Assembly (NCBI GenBank): GCA_904397185.1
Contig: CAJFOL010000111.1
Location: forward strand, 1 to 35,792
Direction: 5' to 3'
Length of the DNA: 35,792 nucleotides
From: an uncultured Clostridia bacterium
GTDB lineage: Bacteria > Bacillota > Clostridia > Christensenellales > UBA1242
A program made the translations under genes and the position numbers. Below are positions 17,639 to 24,986 of the stretch, in pieces (positions within the stretch are counted from its first letter, which is position 1; the number at the start of each line of letters is the position of its first letter). The notes below the pieces were generated by a model, which was not told the DNA's origin, ran no database searches, and worked only from the letters and a program-made list of their open reading frames with translations.

Positions 17639-19357
17639 CTAATCTTTTGTCCGTAAGTACTTGTCCATCATACAGCCACCTCTTAGGTATTTGGCAGTTA
17701 CACACATTTTACAATGGACGCATTTACTCGGATCAATATAATATCTGTCTGCTGAAATGGAAATTGCCCCAGCTTTACAAAGAGATTCACATTTCAAACA
17801 TTTTCTACAAGCATTAAATTTTCTGACCTGGTATCCGACCATGTGCTGCAAGTTGTCATGATCTTTCACATTCATAGTTCTGACTTTTACAGCGAACTCA
17901 TATCCCCCCTGTTCAAATGGTTGAACTGACAAAATCGGAACATTTGTCCTATTATCTAATACCAACACTTCATGCAACAGCCTCTGTCCAAGTTCAGGAG
18001 CCACTCTTCCAAATGGTGTGAGCATATTCAAAAACTCATCATCCATCGGACGTACCAAACGATAGATTTTAGCATGATTCTCCGTAGTACAGTTAGTAAA
18101 ACGAATTTTTACATCTCCTGCTGCCGCAAGACCATTCCCTCCCTGTCTGGCTTTCCATGCACCAGAGTCCACATATTCCTCTGCATCCGGCTTGCCTATC
18201 TTCTTTGCAAACTCCACAAGAAATGACCTCCAGGTCTTGGACTGTTCTGGCATGTATATTCTCGATAAGAACTGCGCTCTCTGATTATTATTGGGACAGC
18301 ACCAGCAGCCTACTCTATCATATCCTAAACGATAAGCATTATTAAAATCAATCTTCTCAGCCAGAATATACAGCCAAATATCCATATCTTTCCAGAAAAA
18401 AATTGGAGAAGCAACAGTCTGTTGTTGGATCTTTACAGACTCTGCATCATCTTCTACTCTATTGTATTTACTCCTGCTTACGGACTCTGACTTTCTAATT
18501 CCATAGAAAGTCAAGATTCTTTGATTTCTGTACAGTGAATTAATAACTCTGGTAATAGGTCCTGTTTTAAACATTGAGCAGCACCATCTCATCATTCTAG
18601 CCGGCGGTCCTATATCCTCGCAGACCTCTTGAAAAATTTGTTCCCGATTCTCCGCTATCTTAAAGATTGCCTGTGGATGCTCCTTTCTATAGCGCTTCGC
18701 ATACTCGATCGTTAGCGGAAACTCCAACGTTGTATTTCCAAATATATGTACAAGAGATGGATCGCTTAAAGCCTTAATTGCCAAATCTGCAGTTACCGTT
18801 GAATCCTTTCCTCCCGAGAATGACAAAACTATATTCTCTTCTGGAAATTTTGCAGATGTTCTTTTAATAAAGGTATGTGATTCATCAATCAGATAGTCTA
18901 ACCTTGTCTTGTTTGCTTCAATGAAAGCCTCTATATATTGGTTAAAGCCGCCATAGGAATTGCCATTCTTATATCTATCCAGCTGATCAATATACTCATC
19001 AGCGTCAGCTTCCTTAAACAGTTTATTTGGCAAAGCAATTGACTTTCCATTCACATAATATCTGTTATTAGACGCCCAAACTGATTCATTTATCCACTGG
19101 TGTGGTTTCTTCTTCAGCAATATTTCAATCAGTAGTCTCTCTTCTGGAAAGACTGGTCTAATATCCGCTGCAAGATATTTTATTGGCTTACCACATCTTG
19201 GGCAGATTCCTTTGTCTGCTTGAATCACATCTTGCATAACTGGTACCTTACATTCCTCACACCAGTATACCTCAGTAGGATAATCTTCAACAGTTCCGCT
19301 ACCGCAGATGGGGCACTTTTCTTCATTTGTTTCTATATTACAGTTTTTACACCACAC
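17639..19357 (-). CDS. DndC/BrxP-like PP-loop sulfurtransferase with zinc ribbons and C-terminal ferredoxin
   Basis: The 572-residue protein is a PAPS-reductase-fold enzyme. SGGKDS (181-186) is the ATP pyrophosphatase loop. RWCCSMFK and GCWCC provide the cysteine pairs that hold a 4Fe-4S cluster in DndC-type enzymes. Two zinc ribbons come first (C3, C6, C15, C18 and C33, C36, C52, C55). The last 60 residues form a 2x4Fe-4S ferredoxin-like module, CRKCLKCESLC and CVHCKMC. DndC activates the DNA backbone with ATP and helps replace an oxygen by sulfur; BrxP is the counterpart in BREX type 4. The start is GTG at 19357, eight bases after AAGGAG. It is the first enzyme gene of the operon. A tRNA or metabolite thiolation role is possible but less likely given the neighbours. 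Confidence 0.85.
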   Translation of the reverse strand: MWCKNCNIETNEEKCPICGSGTVEDYPTEVYWCEECKVPVMQDVIQADKGICPRCGKPIKYLAADIRPVFPEERLLIEILLKKKPHQWINESVWASNNRYYVNGKSIALPNKLFKEADADEYIDQLDRYKNGNSYGGFNQYIEAFIEANKTRLDYLIDESHTFIKRTSAKFPEENIVLSFSGGKDSTVTADLAIKALSDPSLVHIFGNTTLEFPLTIEYAKRYRKEHPQAIFKIAENREQIFQEVCEDIGPPARMMRWCCSMFKTGPITRVINSLYRNQRILTFYGIRKSESVSRSKYNRVEDDAESVKIQQQTVASPIFFWKDMDIWLYILAEKIDFNNAYRLGYDRVGCWCCPNNNQRAQFLSRIYMPEQSKTWRSFLVEFAKKIGKPDAEEYVDSGAWKARQGGNGLAAAGDVKIRFTNCTTENHAKIYRLVRPMDDEFLNMLTPFGRVAPELGQRLLHEVLVLDNRTNVPILSVQPFEQGGYEFAVKVRTMNVKDHDNLQHMVGYQVRKFNACRKCLKCESLCKAGAISISADRYYIDPSKCVHCKMCVTAKYLRGGCMMDKYLRTKD

Positions 19358-19375
19358 AAATAATGCTCCTTGCAG

Positions 19376-19600
19376 TTAATTTTTATACACATTATCTTCG
19401 TCAGGTATATAATCAACAATGTCATAAATTTGACAATTAAGCGTCTTACAAATCTTATCAAGAACTTTCGTCGATACATCGCCACCTTTACCCATAGTAG
19501 CTATGGCATTTGTAGACACATGCGCTTGTTCATGCAGATCTGTTCTGTTCATCTTTTTATCAATAAGCAGCTTCCATAATTTATTGTAATTCATTGCCAT
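19376..19600 (-). CDS. Cro/C1-type helix-turn-helix regulator
   Basis: The 74-residue protein is a short XRE-family regulator of the YozG type: WKLLIDKKMNRTDLHEQAHV, then a recognition helix region STNAIATMGKGGDVS, and LDKICKTLNCQIYDIVDYI. It lies 18 bp before the PP-loop gene and directly after the promoter at 19660-19688, so it most likely autoregulates the operon. The ATG at 19600 has AGGAGAGG only at a long distance (16 bases), and the ATG at 19594 is an alternative, so translation may be inefficient. Confidence 0.88.
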   Translation of the reverse strand: MAMNYNKLWKLLIDKKMNRTDLHEQAHVSTNAIATMGKGGDVSTKVLDKICKTLNCQIYDIVDYIPDEDNVYKN

Positions 19601-19659
19601 AATTAATGTCTGTTAACCTCTCCTGACAAATTTAATGTTTTATCTTATACAACGTTTAA

Positions 19660-19688
19660 ATCATACCACAGTAATCTATTCCACTCAA
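19660..19688 (-). promoter_or_regulatory. Promoter of the nine-gene sulfur-modification operon
   Basis: On the minus strand TTGAGT (19688-19683) and TATGAT (19665-19660) are 17 bp apart, and TGG just before the -10 gives an extended -10. The -10 lies about 60 bp before the regulator ATG. This is a good vegetative sigma-A-type promoter. Confidence 0.7.
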
Positions 19689-19773
19689 GATTTCCTTGAA
19701 ATCTTCAAGAAATCTCATCAACTATTGCTCCAAATCATTTTCTTGTGATCCTTCCTAAACAATATTAAAATAT

Positions 19774-19806
19774 AAAAAAGGCTGTTCAAAAAACAGTCTT
19801 TTTCTC
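19774..19806 (-). terminator. Hairpin terminator at the end of the biosynthetic operon
   Basis: Arms GGCTGTT (19780-19786) and AACAGTC (19792-19798) lie between an A-run and a T-run, so the structure can work on both strands. On the minus strand the hairpin is followed by CCTTTTTTATATTTT. It lies about 330 bp past the last small ORF of the biosynthetic operon and ahead of the modification-operon promoter. Confidence 0.65.
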
Positions 19807-19938
19807 CAAATCATCTGCTTCAACCGGGTCTTTACGTGAAACATCATTTCTCATATATTCTTTTAACTTCATTTATAAACTTACAGACAACTTCCATATA
19901 ATCCAAATCTGTAACCACAAATTCCTACCAAAGTACCG

Positions 19939-20023
19939 TACCATTTTCGCAAAAATGACGATTTGGGACGCTCCCAGATAAAAAGTCAGAACCCGCAAAA
20001 GCCGTGTAAAATGCAGGTCTACG
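19939..20023 (+). repeat. Junction repeat, copy A
   Basis: Begins TACCATTTTCGCAAAAATGACG and includes AAAAAGTCAGAACCCGCAAAA and GTAAAAT. About four fifths of positions match copy C (35668-35755). It borders the left side of the biosynthetic operon. It lacks the trailing part seen in copies B and C. Confidence 0.7.
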
Positions 20024-20138
20024 TATTTGTCACTTTTTAGGACCTTGACCTAATGAACCTCGAACTGCTCGGCCATTTCCGCCAGATAATAATTAAAAAA
20101 CAGACACTCCTGAATATTTAGCTAACCTCTTCTGTGGA

Positions 20139-20282
20139 TCAGAATTTTCCTAAACTTCCATATTCTTTAAGCCAACCTGCAGCAAAAAGATTAAAAACGA
20201 GATGACTGAAATCATGAAGTTCCGAATTTCTGTCATCATGACTATTCCAGGTATCATTTATATCAACAACAGAATCATTCAT
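20139..20282 (-). CDS. Small ORF after the BtrH-like gene, 47 residues
   Basis: The frame starts at ATG 20282, three bases after the stop of the BtrH-like gene, and ends at TGA 20141-20139. The product has an acidic, polar N-terminal half (MNDSVVDINDTWNSHDDRN) and a hydrophobic second half (HLVFNLFAAGWLKEYGSLG). No good ribosome site is visible, so it would depend on coupling. It may be a small peptide gene of the cluster or the stump of a longer gene cut off by the recombination that left repeat A 120 bp further on. Confidence 0.45.
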   Translation of the reverse strand: MNDSVVDINDTWNSHDDRNSELHDFSHLVFNLFAAGWLKEYGSLGKF

Positions 20283-20285
20283 TTC

Positions 20286-21212
20286 TTAACTTATGCGCCA
20301 TACTTCCGCCAGCCTTCTCTCCATTTCTGCTAACTCTTCAAAACTTTCTTTTTCAATACCAAGTCCTTTTCGCAATCTTCCATATAATTTCCCCAGCAGA
20401 TCATTCTGTATAGTTACAATCCGTCTTATCTCTCCTGTCTGATTGCTGTAACGTCTCCTATTTTCTTCCAGCAAATCTGTTAAAAACAGCAGCAACAACT
20501 TCCTCTGCTTCAGATATTGAATATCGTACATGAGCGGGAGCCGCCATTTATATTCCTTATACTGCTCCAGATATTGGAAGCAGTTCTTTATTCCCCGGGA
20601 TCCCTCTCCGTCTTCTTCTGCCGTGCAGAGATTATCCGCCGCATATCGGAACGACTGTTCCAGAACTTCTTCCATTTTGTATTCCCTTTTTTTCTTTATC
20701 TGCCGAACTGTTATGCATCCGTTCGCCTCCGGCACAGAGTCAGCAGACAAATATGTGCGAAGCTCTTCATATGTAAGGCGATAATGATAGAACCCTTCTG
20801 AATCCGTACAGTATACCTCGGTATCTGAGCAATATTCCAGCGAGATGTAATGATCCATTCTTTTCAACAGAGTCGGCATAATTTGATAGCTGAGTTTCCC
20901 CATATCGATCGGCCCGACAACGACAGGAAAATTCTGACGGATCCTATACCTAATCTCCCATACAGCCTCTTCCGCAGTTTTTGTCTGGACTGTCTCTGGG
21001 GCATATCCCCACAAGCGAAGCCCGCGATCCATCCCCTGGTTCGGATCACAGTATGTTGTAAGCAACCTGTCGAAATGCTCGTTTTCAAAATGCCGGATTC
21101 CAAAAGGCGTTGATGTCGAAATCTCGAATATCTGCAAATCTATGGACGGATCCTGTATCGCATTCAGGCATGCATAACTCCCACAGCAGATCTCATTTCC
21201 GTAAAACCTCAA
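20286..21212 (-). CDS. BtrH-like acyltransferase (papain-like fold), presumed active member
   Basis: The 308-residue protein starts at TTG 21212, six bases after AAAGGAGGC and overlapping the TGA of the adenylation gene (TTGA). An ATG at 21239 would lie inside that gene. The N-terminal 180 residues match the BtrH_N pattern: EICCGSYACLNAI with C9/C10 as candidate nucleophile, STPFGIRHF, FPVVVGPID, MDHYISLEY with H121 and VYCTDSEGF with D137. This gives a Cys-His-Asp set. The C-terminal half is helical. In butirosin synthesis BtrH moves an acyl group from the carrier protein BtrI to the aminoglycoside. Here it probably transfers the carrier-bound product to an unknown acceptor or cyclises it. 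A paralogue lies at 26239-27072. Confidence 0.72.
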   Translation of the reverse strand: MRFYGNEICCGSYACLNAIQDPSIDLQIFEISTSTPFGIRHFENEHFDRLLTTYCDPNQGMDRGLRLWGYAPETVQTKTAEEAVWEIRYRIRQNFPVVVGPIDMGKLSYQIMPTLLKRMDHYISLEYCSDTEVYCTDSEGFYHYRLTYEELRTYLSADSVPEANGCITVRQIKKKREYKMEEVLEQSFRYAADNLCTAEEDGEGSRGIKNCFQYLEQYKEYKWRLPLMYDIQYLKQRKLLLLFLTDLLEENRRRYSNQTGEIRRIVTIQNDLLGKLYGRLRKGLGIEKESFEELAEMERRLAEVWRIS

Positions 21213-22645
21213 ATCAACGCCTCCTTTGCCAATACACATAATTTCTTTATATCTGTTTTGCCGTTCCTGTTTCTCGGAAACGGTGTATGAAGCAGAAAAA
21301 CTTCTGAATTCTGAAGATAAAATGGCATCTGGCGTACCGTCTCTTCCACTGCATGCCTGACAGAAGCGTCCTCTGCATAAACGAAGACCACGGCGTGCTC
21401 TCCAGTAACCGGATCCGGTAGCCCCGTCACCGCCACCTCCTTCACTCCGTTCACCTTTCGTATCATTTCCTCCATCCCAAAACCATTCACTCTATAACCG
21501 CGGATTTTGATAATGCCGTTTCTGCGTCCACAGAAGTAAAGGAATCCTTCGCTATCAATACGGAAAAGATCTCCAGTGTACACTCTCCTTCTCCCGGTCT
21601 CTCTGTCTGACTCAAAAACACCAGAATCCTCATCCCTGATTCCCCAATATCCCTCCATTACGTTAGGACCTTCAACTACCAGTTCTCCAATACCGGTATC
21701 TTTTTCTTTGTTGATAAGGCAGACCTTGACACCATCTAAAGGAAGCCCGCATGATCCTGCCAGCAGCTTGTCCGTTCTTTCTGCCGGCATCACTGCCACA
21801 CGCTTGCATTCTGTCAACCCATACATGGGTATAACAGATGTCCGGGGCATCGCTTCTGTCAGAGTCCGTATCAAAGGAAGGGGCAGTACTTCACCCGTAA
21901 AGGAAATATATCGCAGATAGAAATCATCTGCATGATTGAGAAAACCTGTTTTTACCAGAAGCGCCGCCACCGTAGGCAGCGTAGGGAACCCTGTTATTTT
22001 CCACTTTTTGAGTAAATAGGGAATACGCTGAAGCATTTCCCTTGAACTCAAATACAGCTGTGCTCCGCTCATAAATGCCAGAAACACTTGGTAAAGTCCA
22101 TAATCAAATGTTAACGGAAGACTGCACAATATCCTGTCTCCGGGGTTATTTCCAAGTCTTCTATTTATCACATCGCTGCAGAATAAGATTTGCTTCTGAC
22201 TGCCACAGACTCCTTTTGCCGTTCCCTCAGTTCCTGATGTATATATGATATACACCAGCGTGTCCTCCGGGTATTGCTTTCTGTCTTTTATACAAGCTTC
22301 TTCATCCCATACCTCTTCGGTCGTAGGATCCTCCTCACCGTCAAGAATAAGAGCAGGGGAACAGCTTTCTACAATTTCATCCCTTTCTTTCGTTCCCATG
22401 TGCCTGCTAACGGGGACAAACACCAAGCCTTCCGAAATACACGCAAGAAGAAGAACCACTGTTTCCAGCGGTTCACGATCTACTATAAGCACGCGGTCTC
22501 CTGCCTTAAGTCCTCTGCTCCGGAAGAATACGCTGTACGACCTGACTCTTGCATGAAGCTGTCTGAAAGTATATTCCCTGCTTTCATTTGAAATAATGAT
22601 ACGCGGATCCGACAAGTGTGATTCAATTAATTTCCAATACAGCAT
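21209..22645 (-). CDS. Stand-alone adenylation enzyme (AMP-dependent synthetase)
   Basis: The 478-residue protein has a complete set of ANL-superfamily motifs: YTSGTEGTAKG (135-145), LPLTFDYGLYQ, MYGLTE, VYTGDLFRIDSEGF, KIRGYRVNGFGMEE and a final RNRNGKTDI with the catalytic lysine. The Asp in TFDYG is the residue that often holds the alpha-amino group in amino-acid-activating domains. No carrier domain is attached, so it should load the separate carrier protein at 24701-24979. Start: ATG 22645 overlaps the TAA of the NadE-like gene as TAATG and follows GGAGGG. Earlier in-frame starts lie inside that gene. The amino acid specificity cannot be read reliably. Confidence 0.85.
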   Translation of the reverse strand: MLYWKLIESHLSDPRIIISNESREYTFRQLHARVRSYSVFFRSRGLKAGDRVLIVDREPLETVVLLLACISEGLVFVPVSRHMGTKERDEIVESCSPALILDGEEDPTTEEVWDEEACIKDRKQYPEDTLVYIIYTSGTEGTAKGVCGSQKQILFCSDVINRRLGNNPGDRILCSLPLTFDYGLYQVFLAFMSGAQLYLSSREMLQRIPYLLKKWKITGFPTLPTVAALLVKTGFLNHADDFYLRYISFTGEVLPLPLIRTLTEAMPRTSVIPMYGLTECKRVAVMPAERTDKLLAGSCGLPLDGVKVCLINKEKDTGIGELVVEGPNVMEGYWGIRDEDSGVFESDRETGRRRVYTGDLFRIDSEGFLYFCGRRNGIIKIRGYRVNGFGMEEMIRKVNGVKEVAVTGLPDPVTGEHAVVFVYAEDASVRHAVEETVRQMPFYLQNSEVFLLHTPFPRNRNGKTDIKKLCVLAKEALI

Positions 22646-23547
22646 TAAATCCCTCCGACAGCATGAACCGGCAACTCTGCCATAATCTCTCTGCTTTTCA
22701 GCCACTTTGCTTTCTCAACAATATGATACAGACCTAGTATGATTTCCTCTGAAACATCCGTTTTTTCCCGTATTTTTCCAATGGACTCTGCGGAAGAAAT
22801 TAGTTCAAGAATCCTGTCAATCTTTTTGTAATCCAGAGCACTCCTAATGTTCTCTGCTTTTGCGATCTCTTGTTCGGAAAACTCTCTTGGAATGATAATC
22901 GGTCCGTCATTCACGATCCAGTATGCAATATCTTCCAAATCCGTCTGCCCGGACCAAAAACCGGCGGACGGTTCCTGTTCAATGACTTCTTTTTCTGTTC
23001 CCAAAGCAACAGCCAACTCTTCTAGTTCTGATTTATAAAGATGGGCAATCGGTTTAAAATGTGCCAGGTTATCTCCAAAGGTAAGAAAAAATCCCAGCTC
23101 TTTTTCTGTCCTGTTCGTCGTTCCGGCTATCAAAAATCCCTTGTCCTGATAACATGAAATCACAGCGGACCTGACAGAACACTTCGCTTTTGCTGGATCC
23201 AGCATCATATCTGTATTAAATATCATCTTAGACTCAGCCTCTTCCAGCGCTCTCATAAGATCCTGGTTCATATTCTCCAAATGAATCTCCGCCATCGGTA
23301 TTCCCAGTTCGTCGCACAGATTTTTCGCATTTTTTAGGAACTTTGGTTCCATATCGCTCTGAATAACAATAAAAGCCTTTACCCTGTTTCTGCCAAGGCT
23401 CCGGCAGCAGAGACGAACCACAACATCTGAATCAAGCCCTCCCGAAACAGGTACGACAACCTTCTCCTGATCAAGGACAAAATTACATATGAAAGCCTGG
23501 ATTCTCTCAATTTCCCTATTTATATCATTTTCCAGCCAATTATTCAT
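22645..23547 (-). CDS. NadE-like ATP-dependent ligase (NAD synthetase fold)
   Basis: The 300-residue protein has the PP-loop VSGGLDSD (SGGLDS at 35-40) and the NadE hallmark GTTNRTEKELGFFLTFGDNL followed by PIAHLYKSELEELA. It lacks a glutaminase domain, as in ammonia-dependent NAD synthetases, but is somewhat longer than the usual 245-275 residues. A housekeeping role in NAD synthesis is possible. However, its place in a biosynthetic operon, with overlapping genes on both sides, suggests that it adenylates a carboxylate of the pathway intermediate and attaches ammonia or an amine. Start: the ATG at 23547 has GGAG at eight bases; the ATG at 23553 is too close to it. Confidence 0.8.
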   Translation of the reverse strand: MNNWLENDINREIERIQAFICNFVLDQEKVVVPVSGGLDSDVVVRLCCRSLGRNRVKAFIVIQSDMEPKFLKNAKNLCDELGIPMAEIHLENMNQDLMRALEEAESKMIFNTDMMLDPAKAKCSVRSAVISCYQDKGFLIAGTTNRTEKELGFFLTFGDNLAHFKPIAHLYKSELEELAVALGTEKEVIEQEPSAGFWSGQTDLEDIAYWIVNDGPIIIPREFSEQEIAKAENIRSALDYKKIDRILELISSAESIGKIREKTDVSEEIILGLYHIVEKAKWLKSREIMAELPVHAVGGI

Positions 23548-24697
23548 TTTCATATCTCCTCATAAATTCATCCTTCATTATACCGATTTCCTGTTCCAAT
23601 AACTGCAAGTCTATATTGTAAATCTTTGCCAGCTTCCGATATTCTTCCTCTGTCCTTTCTATGTCAACCCGTCCGTTTTCCCTCTCCATCCGTTTCTTCC
23701 ACTCCGCATGGCAGAGACACGGATACTTTCTTAGTTTCCTGATAATTTCCGGATTCTGAGTCTCCCGGTACTCATCCAGCTCTTTCAGCACTTCTCTTTC
23801 ACAGTTCAGACAGGTGCCCGGAGAACCGCAGATATATGATTTTTCTTCACCGAAATAATCCTTATACCAGGATATCTGTATCTTACTTAATTCTGTTTCT
23901 GAAAAATGTCCCAGCACTTCCGCCAGAGACCAAAACGACACACAGCTGTACATCCCATTTTCGGAAAGCACATTAAGTAGCGTGCCCTTTTTTATATGAT
24001 ACGGAAACAAAACAACACTGTCCGCCCCATCATTCAGTACATCCTTAATAGAGCGGACAGTATTACTAATCGCCGCTTTCTCGCTCATAAACGGATAACC
24101 CAGTCCGATATTGGCAGTCACATACATGCCGGCATGATGTATTTTCTCAACCGCATCCCGAAATATTCCATAAGTTGTATTCTTATTTATGCAGTGCTTA
24201 AGTATCCAGTTATCACTGCTCTCTACACCAATCTCAATATATTTATCAGCATCAGGAACCGCCTTCTTTACGAAATTGAGTCCTTCCGTTGATATCGTAT
24301 CTGCTCTTGATTCTATAATGAAACGTTTTGTCTTTATCCCTTTTAAAATCCCGCACAGATCCTCCCGCATGGATTTTGATACTTCTCTCTCGTCTAGCAT
24401 GCTTCCACTCGGCGTCAGCAGGAAATCTTCAAATTCCCATGGCAGACACTCCACGATTTTCTTTAACTCATTAAGAATCTTATCCCAGTGTACGGCTCCG
24501 CTTCCTTTTCCATAATTGCACATCACGCAGCCGCCCCGAGCGTCATGAATACAGCCTATAGTCAGGAACCACAAATCGCACAGCAGTCCCCCATTAGCTC
24601 TTTCAATTCTGTAATTTGTCCGCATCCTTTCTGGCATAACCGGCCGCTGTTTATATATCTCATATGTAATCTGCCTTAATACGTTATTAGTATTCAT
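23540..24697 (-). CDS. Radical SAM enzyme with CX7CX2C cluster motif
   Basis: The 385-residue protein has a partial TIM barrel of the Elp3/MiaB or archaeosine-synthase (RaSEA/TIGR01210-like) kind. C49, C57 and C60 in TIGCIHDARGGCVMCNYG give CX7CX2C in place of the common CX3CX2C. Later strands fit the barrel: LLTPSGSM, FIIESRAD, YIEIGVESSDNWIL, VTANIGLGYPF and DSVVLFPYHI. Two more Cys groups near the C-terminus (ICGSPGTCLNC and CLC) could bind a second metal or cluster. No B12 domain is present. It probably makes a radical change to the carrier-bound or free intermediate. GGGAG precedes the ATG at 24697, three bases past the carrier-protein stop. Confidence 0.8.
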   Translation of the reverse strand: MNTNNVLRQITYEIYKQRPVMPERMRTNYRIERANGGLLCDLWFLTIGCIHDARGGCVMCNYGKGSGAVHWDKILNELKKIVECLPWEFEDFLLTPSGSMLDEREVSKSMREDLCGILKGIKTKRFIIESRADTISTEGLNFVKKAVPDADKYIEIGVESSDNWILKHCINKNTTYGIFRDAVEKIHHAGMYVTANIGLGYPFMSEKAAISNTVRSIKDVLNDGADSVVLFPYHIKKGTLLNVLSENGMYSCVSFWSLAEVLGHFSETELSKIQISWYKDYFGEEKSYICGSPGTCLNCEREVLKELDEYRETQNPEIIRKLRKYPCLCHAEWKKRMERENGRVDIERTEEEYRKLAKIYNIDLQLLEQEIGIMKDEFMRRYENE

Positions 24698-24700
24698 ATA

Positions 24701-24979
24701 TCACACTCCCATATGACTCTGAACAGAGTCTGTCAATGTCCGTGCGGACAGAAAAACCTGCTGGAGATCTTCCTCTACAGGATCAAACCTGATATGAAAC
24801 GCATCCTCTATATCGATCTGAAGCACAACAAGCATAACCGAATCAAATCCTAATTCATCCTGGATTTTAGTCTCAGCATTTATAGTTATACCCTTATTAT
24901 ATTCGGCAGAATTACGGAACATTTCAGTCACTATCCCTATGATCCTGTGCTCTGTCTCGTTTCTCCCAAGTCTATTCAT
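24701..24979 (-). CDS. Stand-alone acyl/peptidyl carrier protein
   Basis: The 92-residue protein is a discrete carrier: DELGFDSVMLVVLQIDIEDAF with S47 as the phosphopantetheine site, preceded by a first helix IIGIVTEMF. I chose the ATG at 24979, eight bases past the decarboxylase TGA. A longer frame from 25060 would overlap that gene by 74 bases. A phosphopantetheinyl transferase is not in the window, so the host enzyme must serve. It resembles BtrI of butirosin synthesis in size and context. Confidence 0.85.
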   Translation of the reverse strand: MNRLGRNETEHRIIGIVTEMFRNSAEYNKGITINAETKIQDELGFDSVMLVVLQIDIEDAFHIRFDPVEEDLQQVFLSARTLTDSVQSHMGV

Positions 24980-24986
24980 TATCTGC

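Noticed and set aside
7046..19600. Calling the operon a standard BREX or standard Dnd system
   Set aside because: PglZ, PglX and BrxL are absent, and so are recognisable DndB, DndE and DptG/H. Only individual components resemble either system.
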